Shown here: positions 37,080 through 45,569 of the stretch, in pieces | Position numbering within the stretch: position 1 is the first letter of the stretch | Layout: each line of letters opens with the position of its first letter | Notes under the pieces: model-generated | Database searches by the model: none | What the model saw: the letters and a program-made list of their open reading frames with translations, nothing else | Told to the model about the DNA's origin: nothing | From: an uncultured Roseateles sp. | GTDB taxonomy: Bacteria > Pseudomonadota > Gammaproteobacteria > Burkholderiales > Burkholderiaceae | Reading direction: 5' to 3' | Assembly: GCA_946886855.1 (NCBI GenBank) | Contig: CAMPJJ010000016.1 | Coordinates: 1 to 64,000, forward strand | Length of the DNA: 64,000 nt | Made by a program: the position numbers and the translations under genes

Positions 37080-37571
37080 TTGAAGACAGTGCCTCTGTTG
37101 ACGCTGGCCGCGTTGATCGCCGCCGCCCCCGCTGCTTTCGCCCATGGCGACGAGGACCAAGCCCCGCCGCGCAGGTTCGATCCCGCGCAGGTCGAAGTCA
37201 CCGACTTCGGCCAGGAGGGCAATCCGAGGAAGGTCACGCGAACCATCCAGGTCGACATGGCCGACACCATGCGTTTCACGCCGGAGAGCCTCGCCGTCAA
37301 GCGCGGCGAGACCGTCCGGTTCGTGGTCCGCAACGGGGGTCAGGTCTTGCACGAAATGGTCCTCGGCACCAGGCAGGCCCTGGCTCAGCACGCGGCGCTG
37401 ATGCGCAAGTTCCCCGGTATGGAGCACGCCGACCCGAACATGGCGCACGTCAAACCAGGCACGAGCGGCGAGATCGTCTGGCAGTTCACCAAAGCCGGCG
37501 AGTTCCAGTTCGCCTGCCTTCTGCCGGGGCACTTCGAAGCGGGGATGGTCGGCCAACTGGTCGTGCGGTGA
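37080..37571 (+). CDS. Periplasmic cupredoxin, copper-responsive
   Basis: 163 residues starting at TTG 37080, which has AAAGGAG 6-7 nt upstream; no ATG fits. Signal peptide ends AAFAHG, leaving an N-terminal His on the mature protein. The cupredoxin domain has the type-1 copper ligands His in GQVLHEMVLG and Cys-His-Met in FACLLPGHFEAGM. Resembles CopI-like copper-resistance cupredoxins. The MerR/CueR-type operator suggests copper induction. Convergent with the bufferin operon (12-bp gap). Confidence 0.88.
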   Translation: MKTVPLLTLAALIAAAPAAFAHGDEDQAPPRRFDPAQVEVTDFGQEGNPRKVTRTIQVDMADTMRFTPESLAVKRGETVRFVVRNGGQVLHEMVLGTRQALAQHAALMRKFPGMEHADPNMAHVKPGTSGEIVWQFTKAGEFQFACLLPGHFEAGMVGQLVVR

Positions 37572-37582
37572 GCCGACCAGGC

Positions 37583-38464
37583 TCATCGCACGAGCAGTTC
37601 CTCGTCCACCCAGCGGCGGAGCAGCAGGCCCAGCTCCGCCGCGACGTTCAGGTCGGGCTGCGCTTCGGCCAGGTCCGCACACGTTTCAGCAAACGTGCGA
37701 CCCGCCGCCAGTGCGTCCAGCGCCCGAGCCTCGAGCGGCCCCACGCTTCTGAAATGCGGGGAATGGCCGCGCCGCCAGATCAGCAGGTCCAGCGGCACCG
37801 TCAGCGGCTGCGCGGCCGGCGGCGTCTCGTCGCCGTCGAGCGCCTGCCACAGCGCCAGCGTGTTGAAGGATTGCTTCAAACGCGCATAGCTGGGCGGCAG
37901 CCGGAGGCGCAGGTCGGCCCAGTCCTCGGGCGCGAGCGACGCCAGGTCGGCCATCGTGAGCGCGGGCGCATCGGCGGCATCGAAGGCGCTTCGCAGCGCC
38001 CAATCGAGCGCGGCCAACTCGGCGATCTCGCCATCGTCCGGCCACCGCTGCGACAGCCACCGGGCGAAGTCCACCCCGTACCAGCGCAAGCTGAAGTGCT
38101 GCGAACCATGGACCTCGACGAAGGCCAGCGCCTCGCGCTCGAACCAGTCGTCACCGAGGTATCTCAGCGTATGCCCGTAACTGTCCGCCAGCGTCTCGTG
38201 CAGCCGCGCGCGGTAGGCATGGTGGTAGATGTCCAGGCGTCGCTCCGCGGCGATGCCGGGACCGCGACGCAGCTGGGTGTCGATCTGGCTGGGTTGCCCG
38301 ATCAGGTAGGCCTGCAGCGACTGCTGCAGGTCCAGGAGTTGAAGCGGCTGCAGCTGCGGCAGCGGCTGAAGGGGCTGAAGGGGCTGAAGGGGCTGAAGCG
38401 GCTGAAGCGGCTGAAGCGGCTGGAGGGGCTGAAGGGGCTGAAGCGGCTGCTCGATGGCGTTCAT
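37583..38464 (-). CDS. bufC: BufC/HvfC-type DUF2063 protein, partner of BufB
   Basis: 293 residues. DUF2063 region: [66 protein letters not shown]. Proteins of this family bring the precursor peptide to the DUF692 enzyme. Unusual N-terminus: about nine LQP tripeptides encoded by a 9-bp DNA repeat (38361-38449). Starts within ATGA of bufB. Confidence 0.85.
   Translation of the reverse strand: MNAIEQPLQPLQPLQPLQPLQPLQPLQPLQPLQPLPQLQPLQLLDLQQSLQAYLIGQPSQIDTQLRRGPGIAAERRLDIYHHAYRARLHETLADSYGHTLRYLGDDWFEREALAFVEVHGSQHFSLRWYGVDFARWLSQRWPDDGEIAELAALDWALRSAFDAADAPALTMADLASLAPEDWADLRLRLPPSYARLKQSFNTLALWQALDGDETPPAAQPLTVPLDLLIWRRGHSPHFRSVGPLEARALDALAAGRTFAETCADLAEAQPDLNVAAELGLLLRRWVDEELLVR
38361..38449. 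repeat. 9-bp in-frame repeat encoding (LQP)n in BufC
   Basis: GGCTGAAGG/GGCTGAAGC units, nine to ten copies, on the plus strand. On the coding strand they give Leu-Gln-Pro triplets. Copies differ in one base, so the array has partly diverged. Confidence 0.9.
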
Positions 38465-39330
38465 GCGGCCTTCCTTCCGGCATCGCCGGGCCAGGTGGTC
38501 GCGGTGATCGCGCGGGCCTGGTCGAGTTCCACCAGCAGTTCCGACAGCGGCGGAATGTGGTCGTCCCGTTCGATCATCGTCGCCACCGGGCCGAATCGCC
38601 GCAGCGCCTCGGCATACAGCTGCCAGACCGGCTCGGCCACCGGCTGGTCGTGCGTGTCGATCAGATGGTCGCCGTGGTCGCTGTGACCGGCGACGTGGAT
38701 CTGCTGCACGCGCTCCGCGGGCAACGCATCGAGGTAGGCGAGCGCATCGAAGCCGTGGTTCACCGCGCTCACATGGATGTTGTTCACATCGACCAGCAGC
38801 AGGCAGTCGGCCCGTCGCGCGACCTCGGCCACGAACTGCGCCTCGCTCAGGCTCGAGTCCGCGTAGTCGAGATAGCTGGACACGTTCTCGACCACCAGCC
38901 TGCGGCCAAGCGCGTCCTGCGCCTGACCGATGTTGCGCACCACCACCCGCAGCGCCTCGTCCGTGTAGGGCAAGGGCAGCAGGTCGTGCAGGTTGCGGCC
39001 ATGGACGCCGGTCCAGCACAGGTGATCGGAGACCCAGAGCGGCTCCACACGACGGGCCAGCGACGCCAGCTGCCGCAGGTAGTCCGCATCCAGACCCGCC
39101 ACGGCACCCAGGTTCATCGAGACGCCATGCATCACCATCGCGTACTTCGCGCGGATGCCGTCCAGCATGGCCAGCGGCTTGCCGCCGGGCACGAGGTAGT
39201 TCTCCGAGATCACTTCCAGCCAGTCGACCGGCTGGGGCGCCCCGAGGAACTCCCGATAGTGGGTGCTGCGCAGGCCCAGGCCGAAGCCCGGGCTGGTCTG
39301 CGCGACGCGCGAGGCGGGTCCGGGCCTCAC
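38461..39330 (-). CDS. bufB: BufB, DUF692 multinuclear non-heme iron oxidase (MNIO)
   Basis: 289 residues, TIM-barrel MNIO family that modifies cysteines of small peptides. [80 protein letters not shown] and [22 protein letters not shown] include the metal-binding His, Glu, Asp and Asn. Lies between bufA2 (4-bp gap) and bufC (ATGA overlap). Confidence 0.92.
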   Translation of the reverse strand: MRPGPASRVAQTSPGFGLGLRSTHYREFLGAPQPVDWLEVISENYLVPGGKPLAMLDGIRAKYAMVMHGVSMNLGAVAGLDADYLRQLASLARRVEPLWVSDHLCWTGVHGRNLHDLLPLPYTDEALRVVVRNIGQAQDALGRRLVVENVSSYLDYADSSLSEAQFVAEVARRADCLLLVDVNNIHVSAVNHGFDALAYLDALPAERVQQIHVAGHSDHGDHLIDTHDQPVAEPVWQLYAEALRRFGPVATMIERDDHIPPLSELLVELDQARAITATTWPGDAGRKAA

Positions 39331-39334
39331 GGAC

Positions 39335-39622
39335 TTACTTCTTCGCGGCCAGATCGCCGATCGTGCCGCCGGCGCTCAGGCACGACGCCGCGTCCATGCC
39401 CTTGAAGCTGTGGCCCTTGCAGGCGTTCTGACCCTTGCAGGCGTTTTCCGTGGTCTTGCAGTCGGCGTTGCCCTTGCACTCGTGCACGCCGTAGCAGTGC
39501 ACCTTGTCGCTGGCGGCCACGGCCAGGCCGCTGCTGCCCTGGGGGGCGGGCGCCGCCTGGACGGACAGGGCGAACAGGGCGGCGGCGGCGGCCAGGGCGG
39601 CGGATTGGGTCTTGGTGATCAT
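39335..39622 (-). CDS. bufA2: BufA2-type bufferin precursor (periplasmic metallophore peptide)
   Basis: 95 residues: Sec signal peptide (ends SVQAAP) and a small core with six cysteines in KVHCYG, HECKG, ADCKT, NACKG, NACKG and ASCLS contexts. This is the pattern of BufA2-family bufferins, peptides whose cysteines are modified by BufB and which sequester copper. GGAG lies 8 nt before ATG 39622. The next gene is bufB. Confidence 0.85.
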   Translation of the reverse strand: MITKTQSAALAAAAALFALSVQAAPAPQGSSGLAVAASDKVHCYGVHECKGNADCKTTENACKGQNACKGHSFKGMDAASCLSAGGTIGDLAAKK

Positions 39623-39691
39623 GGGGTGCACTCCGAATAGAGGGGTCAGGTTGATGAAGCGGAGCGCTCCTGTGCGTTCCGTACCCTTCTA

Positions 39692-39718
39692 TTCGTAGCC
39701 GCCGCCGCAGAGGTTACA
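39692..39718 (-). promoter_or_regulatory. ECF-sigma-type promoter for bufA2BC
   Basis: Read on the minus strand: TGTAACC (39718-39712), 16 bp, CGAA (39695-39692), about 70 bp before the bufA2 start. The GTAACC-N16-CGAA layout is that of ECF/SigF-like promoters reported, as I recall, for bufferin operons in Caulobacter. No sigma factor gene is present in this window. Confidence 0.6.
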
Positions 39719-39756
39719 GCGCCCTGAAAATTTTCTTTCGTCCGGGGACCCATGAC

Positions 39757-39779
39757 AAAAGCCGCCCGAGGGCGGCTTT
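39757..39779 (-). terminator. Terminator of the GH16 gene
   Basis: Stem AAAGCCGCCC-gag-GGCGGCTTT with a run of four Ts on the minus strand. It lies 66 bp after the GH16 stop and before the bufferin promoter, so it isolates the two units. Confidence 0.75.
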
Positions 39780-39844
39780 GCGTCAAGCGTGGCGTCTGTC
39801 GACGGGAGCGCCCCGGAACTTCCGCGGCGCCCCTGTTCACGCGC

Positions 39845-41617
39845 TCACTTCAGCGTGTAGCTCTGCTGCGCCGTGTCATACGCGCCGTTGCGCGCCGGGT
39901 CCCAGTAGGTGAAGTTGAAGCGCACGATGTCGCCCTTCTTCAGGCCGGTGACCGTGTAGGCGTTGCCGCTGCCTTCCTTGAGCATGCGCACGTTCAACTG
40001 GCCGCCGCCGTTGACCGTGTAATGCACGTCGGCCCAGCTGCCCGTCGCCTGCGAGAACTTCACCGAGGTCGCCGTCGGCTGCGAGATGCCGTCCGGTGTC
40101 GTGGCCGGGGGCGGGTCTTGCGGCGTCGTCGTTCCCGTGTCCAGGTACACGTCGTCGATCGCGAACTGGAAGGCCTGCGCCGGCAGCTTGGTGTTGTCGC
40201 CCGAGAACATGAAGATGTCCGCGATCGACTGCAGCGCGACCTTCGGTCCGATCAGCGTCGACACCGGCACCGTCGCCGTCGCCCACTCGCCGTTGCGCAC
40301 CAGACCGAAGGTCGTGGTGTTCGCCGGGAAGTTGACCCAGTTCTGGTTGGTGTAGGTATCGCCGATGCCGATGTTGAACGACACGTTCGCCGGGATCTTG
40401 ATCTTGAACTTCAGATTCCCGTTGCGGTAGTTGGTCAGGTCACGCAGCTGACGCGCCTGGATGCCGCCGCCGAACCACTGCCCCGGCGTGTTGTAGCTCC
40501 ACGCGATGACGTTGGTGCCCTCGGCCGGCTGGATGTTGCCCGCGCCGGTCGACGCACCGTTCCACAGGAAGATGTCCGACGTGCTGCCGGCCTGCAGCTT
40601 GTTGGTGATCGCCGTGTTGTCCGTGAACACGCCGAACTTGCCCGCCGCTTCCGGCACGGTCTGGTTGCCCAGCTTCACCTCGCCCTTGCCGTCGAGCTCG
40701 TACACGCGGACGTAGTCCACGTACATCGTGCCCGGCAGCGGCGCCGTCACCTGCGAGGGATTCGCCGCGTCGGTGAAGTTGCCGCCGACCGCCAGGTTCA
40801 GCAGGAAGTAGTACGGGGCGCGCAGGGCGTCCGTGTTCACCGGCAGCGGCTGGTCGTACATGTCGTGCTCGCCGTCGTTGTCGACGACGGTGAACCGCAT
40901 CTGGCTTTCCGTCCAATAGAAGCGGTACTTGACGAAGCGGTTCGCGAACGAGGTCGTCGGCTTGTACCAGTTCTTGGTCTGCCACGCCGTCGAGGCCGCG
41001 CACGATTCATTGCCCGGCACGCAGGCCGCTTGCGCCCAGGTGATCACGTTGGCGCCGACGAAGTAGTCCGGTCCCGGCGCGCCCGCGGCGGCCCAGGCCG
41101 AGGACTTGTGGCCCAGCTCGGCGATGTCGATCTCGCCCTTGCGCGGCCAGACCTGCGGGCTGGTGCCCAGCAGCCAGGCCGCCGGCCACAGACCGGTCTG
41201 CAGCTGCGGCGTCGCCATGCGGATCTCGATCATCCCGTACTTGACCTGCACCTTGTTGAAGGAGTCGATCTTCCCGGAGGTGAACTCGTTGCTGCCGATG
41301 GTCTGCCGGCGCGCCTGGATGGCCAGCGCCCGCGTGTTCGGCTCGAACGGCACATTGGCGATCGAGAGGTTGTTCGGGCTGTAGTACTCGAGCTCCGCGT
41401 TGCCGTAGCCGCAGAGGTTGATCTGGCAGCCGTTGCCGTCGAACGGCGTCCAGAGCGAGGTGTTCAGCGAGGTGCCGTTGAACTCTTCCGACCACAGCAG
41501 GCGGCCGATGGTCGGGTTGGTCACGCTGGCGTCGGCCTGCGCGGCGGCAGTGACCAACAAGCCCAGCGCGGTAGCGCGCAGGAGGCCCTGCGCGTCGAAG
41601 CGGTTCTGCAATCCCAT
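39845..41617 (-). CDS. Secreted GH16 beta-1,3-glucanase with C-terminal CBM56-like module
   Basis: 590 residues. Signal peptide, GH16 domain (about 38-310) with WSEEFNGTSLNTSLW and catalytic GEIDIAELG (two Glu and one Asp), a middle carbohydrate-binding-like domain (about 325-495), and a C-terminal CBM56-like module (SVKFSQATGSWADVHYTVNGGGQLNVRM...GLKKGDIVRFNFTYW). CBM56 binds insoluble beta-1,3-glucan, so fungal or algal wall glucan is the likely substrate. A 20-bp palindrome lies upstream. Confidence 0.92.
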   Translation of the reverse strand: MGLQNRFDAQGLLRATALGLLVTAAAQADASVTNPTIGRLLWSEEFNGTSLNTSLWTPFDGNGCQINLCGYGNAELEYYSPNNLSIANVPFEPNTRALAIQARRQTIGSNEFTSGKIDSFNKVQVKYGMIEIRMATPQLQTGLWPAAWLLGTSPQVWPRKGEIDIAELGHKSSAWAAAGAPGPDYFVGANVITWAQAACVPGNESCAASTAWQTKNWYKPTTSFANRFVKYRFYWTESQMRFTVVDNDGEHDMYDQPLPVNTDALRAPYYFLLNLAVGGNFTDAANPSQVTAPLPGTMYVDYVRVYELDGKGEVKLGNQTVPEAAGKFGVFTDNTAITNKLQAGSTSDIFLWNGASTGAGNIQPAEGTNVIAWSYNTPGQWFGGGIQARQLRDLTNYRNGNLKFKIKIPANVSFNIGIGDTYTNQNWVNFPANTTTFGLVRNGEWATATVPVSTLIGPKVALQSIADIFMFSGDNTKLPAQAFQFAIDDVYLDTGTTTPQDPPPATTPDGISQPTATSVKFSQATGSWADVHYTVNGGGQLNVRMLKEGSGNAYTVTGLKKGDIVRFNFTYWDPARNGAYDTAQQSYTLK

Positions 41618-41746
41618 TCATGTCTCCAAGAGGTGTCGATGGTGTGCTGCAGGGCACCGATGGGCGCGGTCCGGCCAGCGCTCTGTCGTCGCTCGTCCGG
41701 TCCGACCTTGTCTCCTGCGTCAACCATCCTAGGCAAGAATTGCGAA

Positions 41747-41766
41747 TTCTGAAAGCGCTTTCAGAA
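41747..41766. promoter_or_regulatory. 20-bp perfect palindrome, LacI-type operator
   Basis: TTCTGAAAGCGCTTTCAGAA. The central CG and symmetric arms suggest a LacI/GntR-type sugar-responsive repressor. It lies between the divergent GH16 gene (start 41617) and an NTF2-like gene (start 41839) and could control either or both. Confidence 0.7.
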
Positions 41767-41838
41767 AATTGGGGTTTTGCTTTGCAACGGCTTGTGCCTG
41801 AACGAGTTTTTCCGGTCTCGACGGACAGGGGCGGGGGA

Positions 41839-42291
41839 ATGTCCCGTCTCAAGCTCTTCGCCGCATCGATGGTCGTTGCCTGCCTCGCGGCACAGGCCGA
41901 GACGCCCGCCATCAAGATGCCGCCCGAACTCGGCGCCGCCTACGGACGCCTGGGCAAGGCCATCCTTGCCCGCGACGAAAACGGGGTGAAGGCGGTGTGG
42001 GATCCGGACCTGGTCGTCAACGCCCCCAACAACACCATCCTTCGCCGCGACGAGGTGATCGCCGCCCTGCAGGCAGAGCTGCTGGCCTACCGCGACTTCC
42101 GCAAGGTGATCGAGTACGTGGGCGTCCATGGCAACTCCGCCATCGTCATGGGCCACGACACCATGGCTCCGCTGAAGGGCCCGGGCGAGGGCAAGACCGT
42201 CATGCGCCGCTTCTCCGACTTCTGGCTCGACGAAGGCGCCGGCTGGCGCCTGGTCGCCCGGCAGGCCACCATCGCCGCAATGACCGATTGA
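41839..42291 (+). CDS. Periplasmic NTF2-like (DUF4440) protein
   Basis: 150 residues: signal peptide (MSRLKLFAASMVVACLAAQA) and a single NTF2-like alpha+beta domain (LGKAILARDENGVKAVWDPDLVVNAPNNTILRRDEVIAAL ... MRRFSDFWLDEGAGWRLVARQATIA). Members are small binding proteins or isomerase-like enzymes; no catalytic residue can be claimed. Start at 41839; purine-rich GGGGGAA abuts it. Confidence 0.75.
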   Translation: MSRLKLFAASMVVACLAAQAETPAIKMPPELGAAYGRLGKAILARDENGVKAVWDPDLVVNAPNNTILRRDEVIAALQAELLAYRDFRKVIEYVGVHGNSAIVMGHDTMAPLKGPGEGKTVMRRFSDFWLDEGAGWRLVARQATIAAMTD

Positions 42292-42370
42292 ACCGCGCCG
42301 CGGAGGCGGCGGGACGATCGGGCCCGCGGCAGTTCCGTCGTGGAGGCGCCCCGCCATGGCGTCGCTCCGC

Positions 42371-42412
42371 CGTGAGCATTTCAGTCTTCGGGAAGCAGGA
42401 TCGATCAGTGAC
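42371..42412 (+). repeat. 42-bp repeated leader element, copy A
   Basis: CGTGAGC...CTTCGGGAAGCAGGATCGATCAGTGAC. Matches copy B (50786-50827, opposite strand) at about 33 of 42 positions, 23 of 26 in the last part. It lies about 117 bp before the next gene and in its orientation. Confidence 0.65.
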
Positions 42413-42528
42413 TGCGCAGGGCAGCGTCGCCAAACTTCTGGCCATTGCAGCTGCCGCAGCCCGGCTTCGTCGCATCACGCTGACGGGCTTTACTTCTCTG
42501 ATGCTGACTTCCACTCCCGAAGGACACC

Positions 42529-43113
42529 ATGACCGATTCCAACAATGACGAATTCGCCTTGCGCCGCAGCTTCGTCGCAACGGGTGCCGCCGGTGCGGCA
42601 GCCCTGTTGCTGGGGGCGGGGGCCGAGGCGGCCGCCGCGTCCGGTTCCACCGCCGCCACGCGTGTCGTCGCGGAGTTCCTGCAGAACACGGCGCCCGACA
42701 AGATCGAAGCCGCTGCCAACCGGCTGGTGGCTGAAGACGCCACCTACATTTCGCTGAACTTCGACGATCCGGAGTTGAAGAAGATCCTGCCGTGGACCGG
42801 CACCCAGAAAGGACGACAAGCCTTCGTGACGACATTCGTCGGCGTGGCGAAGTACTGGACGGTCGAGGAGTTCAAGGTCTTCGACCTGTTCGGCACCGAC
42901 GAGAACGTCGCGGTGTTCGGCTCGTTCACCTATCGCTCCAACACACGCGGCAAGTCGTTCACGTCGCCGTTCTCGATCCATGCGAAGGTCAAGGGCGGCA
43001 GGATCGTCTACTTCCTCTTCATGGAAGATACCTTCGCCTCGTCGCGCTCCTTCCGTTCGACCGGCACCTGGTCCATCAAGACCGAGGCGAACGGTCCGGA
43101 AATCCAGATCTGA
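42529..43113 (+). CDS. Tat-exported SnoaL/NTF2-like protein
   Basis: 194 residues. N-terminal ALRRSFVATGAAGAAALLLGAGAEAAAA is a twin-arginine signal. The mature part has an NTF2-like domain (AANRLVAEDATYISLNFDDPELKKILPWTGTQKGRQAFVTTFVGVAKYWTVEEFKVFDLFGTDENVAVFGSFTYRS), typical of SnoaL-like proteins. GAAGGA precedes the ATG. Second NTF2-fold gene in a row; ligand unknown. Confidence 0.78.
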   Translation: MTDSNNDEFALRRSFVATGAAGAAALLLGAGAEAAAASGSTAATRVVAEFLQNTAPDKIEAAANRLVAEDATYISLNFDDPELKKILPWTGTQKGRQAFVTTFVGVAKYWTVEEFKVFDLFGTDENVAVFGSFTYRSNTRGKSFTSPFSIHAKVKGGRIVYFLFMEDTFASSRSFRSTGTWSIKTEANGPEIQI

Positions 43114-43267
43114 CGCAGAGGACGGGAACAGCGTTGGCCATCGCGAGGGGCCGGGGCCAGGATTCACCCCGGTCCTGGCGCCCTAGATTGCCGGCTGTCT
43201 CTTCCCCCTTTCCGGCGCGTCACGGAAGGTCCAAGGAGGCCTCGTGTCGAGGAGGACGCCCGCCAGA

Positions 43268-44140
43268 CTACGTCAGCCTATCCATGCGCCACGCGGCGGG
43301 CGTGGCTCCGGTCAGCTTGCGGAACGTCCGGCCGAAATGCACCGCGTCTGCGAAACCGGTGGCTTCCGCCACGTCTTCCAGCGACTTGCGGCTGCCCACG
43401 AGCAGGGCCTTGGCCCACTCGATGCGTGCCTGGAGCTGCCATTGGTACGGCGCCACACCGGTCGACACCTTGAAGGCCCGGCTGTAGTGCGACTGGGACA
43501 GGCCCGCCAAGGCCGACAGGGTCGCCAGATCCACGCGCGCCGGAAGTTGTGAGTCCAGATAGCTGATCGCGTCCCTCAGCTGCAGCGGCGACAGTCCGGT
43601 CGCCGGTTTGTCGGCGGTCCTGGGTGGCTCCAGCAGCCGAGCCGCAATCGCCGCGATCAGCGAGTCCCCGTACAACTGCGCCCCGGGGTCGGGATCCTGC
43701 ACGGCGTCGGCCAGCAACCTCGCCAGCGACCACACCCGGTCATCGGTGAACCGCAGCCGCGGGACGTCCAGCAGCCCCGAGCCCTGGGGAATCTGCAGCC
43801 GCTCGCACAGCGCGGGCATGTCGAAGCTGAGGCTGACGTCCTTCACGAAACGGGCGTCCGCCGTGTATCCCCAGAGTTCCATCCCTGCCGGCGCGAAGTG
43901 CATGTGGCGCGGCTTGTAGTCGACCGGGCACGGGGCGTTCGCGCTCAAGCGAGGCTCGCAGCGGCCGCGGCCGACTTCCTCCACGATGACGCCCAGGCGT
44001 GTCTCCGGACCATGGGGCATCTGATGCAAGACCCGACCCCCGCAGGTGAACGCCGTCACCTGCACCTGGACCCCGTTCCAGCAACGGTCTGAGGTGTCCC
44101 GTTTCAGCAGGTTCTCGGGAAGCTCAGACGGGATCGACAT
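43268..44140 (-). CDS. AraC-family transcriptional regulator
   Basis: About 290 residues. The C-terminal double helix-turn-helix is LATLSALAGLSQSHYSRAFKVSTGVAPYQWQLQARIEWAKALLVGSRKSLEDVAEATGFADAVHFGRTFRKLTGATPAAWR. The N-terminal half is a degenerate cupin-like effector domain. Divergent from a LysR gene. Start at 44140 is a choice among several ATGs with no strong ribosome binding site. Confidence 0.85.
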   Translation of the reverse strand: MSIPSELPENLLKRDTSDRCWNGVQVQVTAFTCGGRVLHQMPHGPETRLGVIVEEVGRGRCEPRLSANAPCPVDYKPRHMHFAPAGMELWGYTADARFVKDVSLSFDMPALCERLQIPQGSGLLDVPRLRFTDDRVWSLARLLADAVQDPDPGAQLYGDSLIAAIAARLLEPPRTADKPATGLSPLQLRDAISYLDSQLPARVDLATLSALAGLSQSHYSRAFKVSTGVAPYQWQLQARIEWAKALLVGSRKSLEDVAEATGFADAVHFGRTFRKLTGATPAAWRMDRLT

Positions 44141-44216
44141 GGGGCATGGAGGTTCCAGAAAAGAGTTGGTGACGACCGCATCCATCGGTCGCGACGATGT
44201 TCGCATTCCTCTACGT

Positions 44217-44230
44217 GGTACGGTAGTACC
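44217..44230. promoter_or_regulatory. Inverted repeat in araC-lysR divergent spacer
   Basis: GGTAC-GGTA-GTACC. Lies 40 bp before the LysR start and 77 bp before the AraC start. A candidate operator for either regulator. Confidence 0.4.
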
Positions 44231-44269
44231 GCAGCCCGTGCAGCTGTGTTGCTGGAAGAGGAACGCGAC

Positions 44270-45160
44270 GTGGACATCGAAGCGCTGAAGACCTTCGTGG
44301 AAGTGGCCGATGCCGGAGGGATCTCGCCTGCCGCACTCCGGCTGGGCGTCGCCAAGTCCATCGTGAGCCGGCGTCTCGCCCGGCTGGAGGCCGACCTGGG
44401 CGTGCAGCTGCTGGCTCGCACGACACGCGGCGCGGCGCTCACGGAAGCGGGGCTGACCTTCCGGGACTACGCCGCGCGCATCTGCGCTGAGATCGACATC
44501 GCCCGGGAGACGGTCCTGCCGGCCGGCGATCTTCGCGGGCGCCTGCGCGTCGCCGCGCCGCTGTCATTCGGCCCGACGCACTTCGCTCCCGTTCTGGCCG
44601 AGATGGCGCGCCGTCATCCGCGACTGCACCTCCAGACCTGCTACAGCGACCACTTCGTCGATCTGGTCACGCAAGGCTACGACTGCGCGATCCGGGTCGG
44701 CTACCTGCCCGATTCGACCCTCATCGCCGCGCGCGTCGGCGAGATCCATGCGAAGTTGGTGGCGAGCCCCGCCTACATCGCGGCGCACGGCGCGCCGGAG
44801 ACCCCGTCGGAGCTCCTGGCGCATGAAGCGCTGATGCAGGGCATCGAGAGCTGGCAGTTGATGGATGGCGACGAGGTCATCACGGTGCGTCCGCAAGGGC
44901 GCTTCAAGGCGGACAACGGGTCGGCGCTCGTGGCCGCGGCCGTCGCGGGCCTGGGCATCGGTTATCTGCCGGACGGCCTCACCCACAGCCATCGGGCGTC
45001 CGGCGCGCTGGTGCCCGTCATGACCCGCTATCCGGTCCGGACGGCGGGGGCCTACGTCGTGCGCCCGCCCGGCCCGCATCCCTCACGAAAGATCCGCGTC
45101 CTCATCGAACTGCTGCGTGAGTACTTCGACCAGACGCCCAATCTCGTGGCGGCCCCATAG
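44270..45160 (+). CDS. LysR-family regulator (paralogue 1)
   Basis: 296 residues from GTG 44270 (VDIEALKTFVEVADAGG), preceded by AGAGGAA. Helix-turn-helix GISPAALRLGVAKSIVSRRLARLE, effector domain with RGRLRVAAPLSFGPTHFAPVLAEMARRHP and YDCAIRVGYLPDSTLIAARVGEIHAKLVAS. Highly similar along its whole length to the LysR protein at 48186-49058. Confidence 0.88.
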   Translation: MDIEALKTFVEVADAGGISPAALRLGVAKSIVSRRLARLEADLGVQLLARTTRGAALTEAGLTFRDYAARICAEIDIARETVLPAGDLRGRLRVAAPLSFGPTHFAPVLAEMARRHPRLHLQTCYSDHFVDLVTQGYDCAIRVGYLPDSTLIAARVGEIHAKLVASPAYIAAHGAPETPSELLAHEALMQGIESWQLMDGDEVITVRPQGRFKADNGSALVAAAVAGLGIGYLPDGLTHSHRASGALVPVMTRYPVRTAGAYVVRPPGPHPSRKIRVLIELLREYFDQTPNLVAAP

Positions 45161-45181
45161 CGGTCACCGGCGGGTCTGCCG

Positions 45182-45499
45182 CTACGGCTTCCAGCCGTGC
45201 TGCGTCGCGATGATCTGCCACTCCGGCGTCATCGACGTGGTGCAGCGCTCGCAGTAGGCGGCCAGCTCCCGGTACGGGGACGCGTTCAGGTTCAGCTGAC
45301 TCTTCTGCCCTTGGAGCTTTCGGATCTGTGCCACCACGAATGCCTTCTGCTGCAGCTCGATGCACGGCTTCAGCAACGCCCTGAGTTGCGTGTCCTGAGT
45401 CAGGGTCTCGATCTTCGTGAGCTTCTTGTGTGTCGCCTCGATGGTGGCGATCGCCTTGAGGCCGAGCAGCACGTCGTGATACTGCTTCTTGTCGGGCAT
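45182..45499 (-). CDS. Hypothetical protein
   Basis: 105 residues, basic, helical, with two Cys in AAYCERCTTSM near the C-terminus. GGGGAG is near the ATG at 45499. No family recognised. Convergent with LysR paralogue 1. Confidence 0.55.
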   Translation of the reverse strand: MPDKKQYHDVLLGLKAIATIEATHKKLTKIETLTQDTQLRALLKPCIELQQKAFVVAQIRKLQGQKSQLNLNASPYRELAAYCERCTTSMTPEWQIIATQHGWKP

Positions 45500-45569
45500 T
45501 CGCTCCCCTTCTCGTCGGTGATCTCGGCAACAACGACCGGCTGGGACGACGGAGTCAGGCGGAGAGGGC

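Noticed and set aside
38361..38449. CRISPR-like array
   Set aside because: The units are only 9 bp with no spacers and are translated as LQP.
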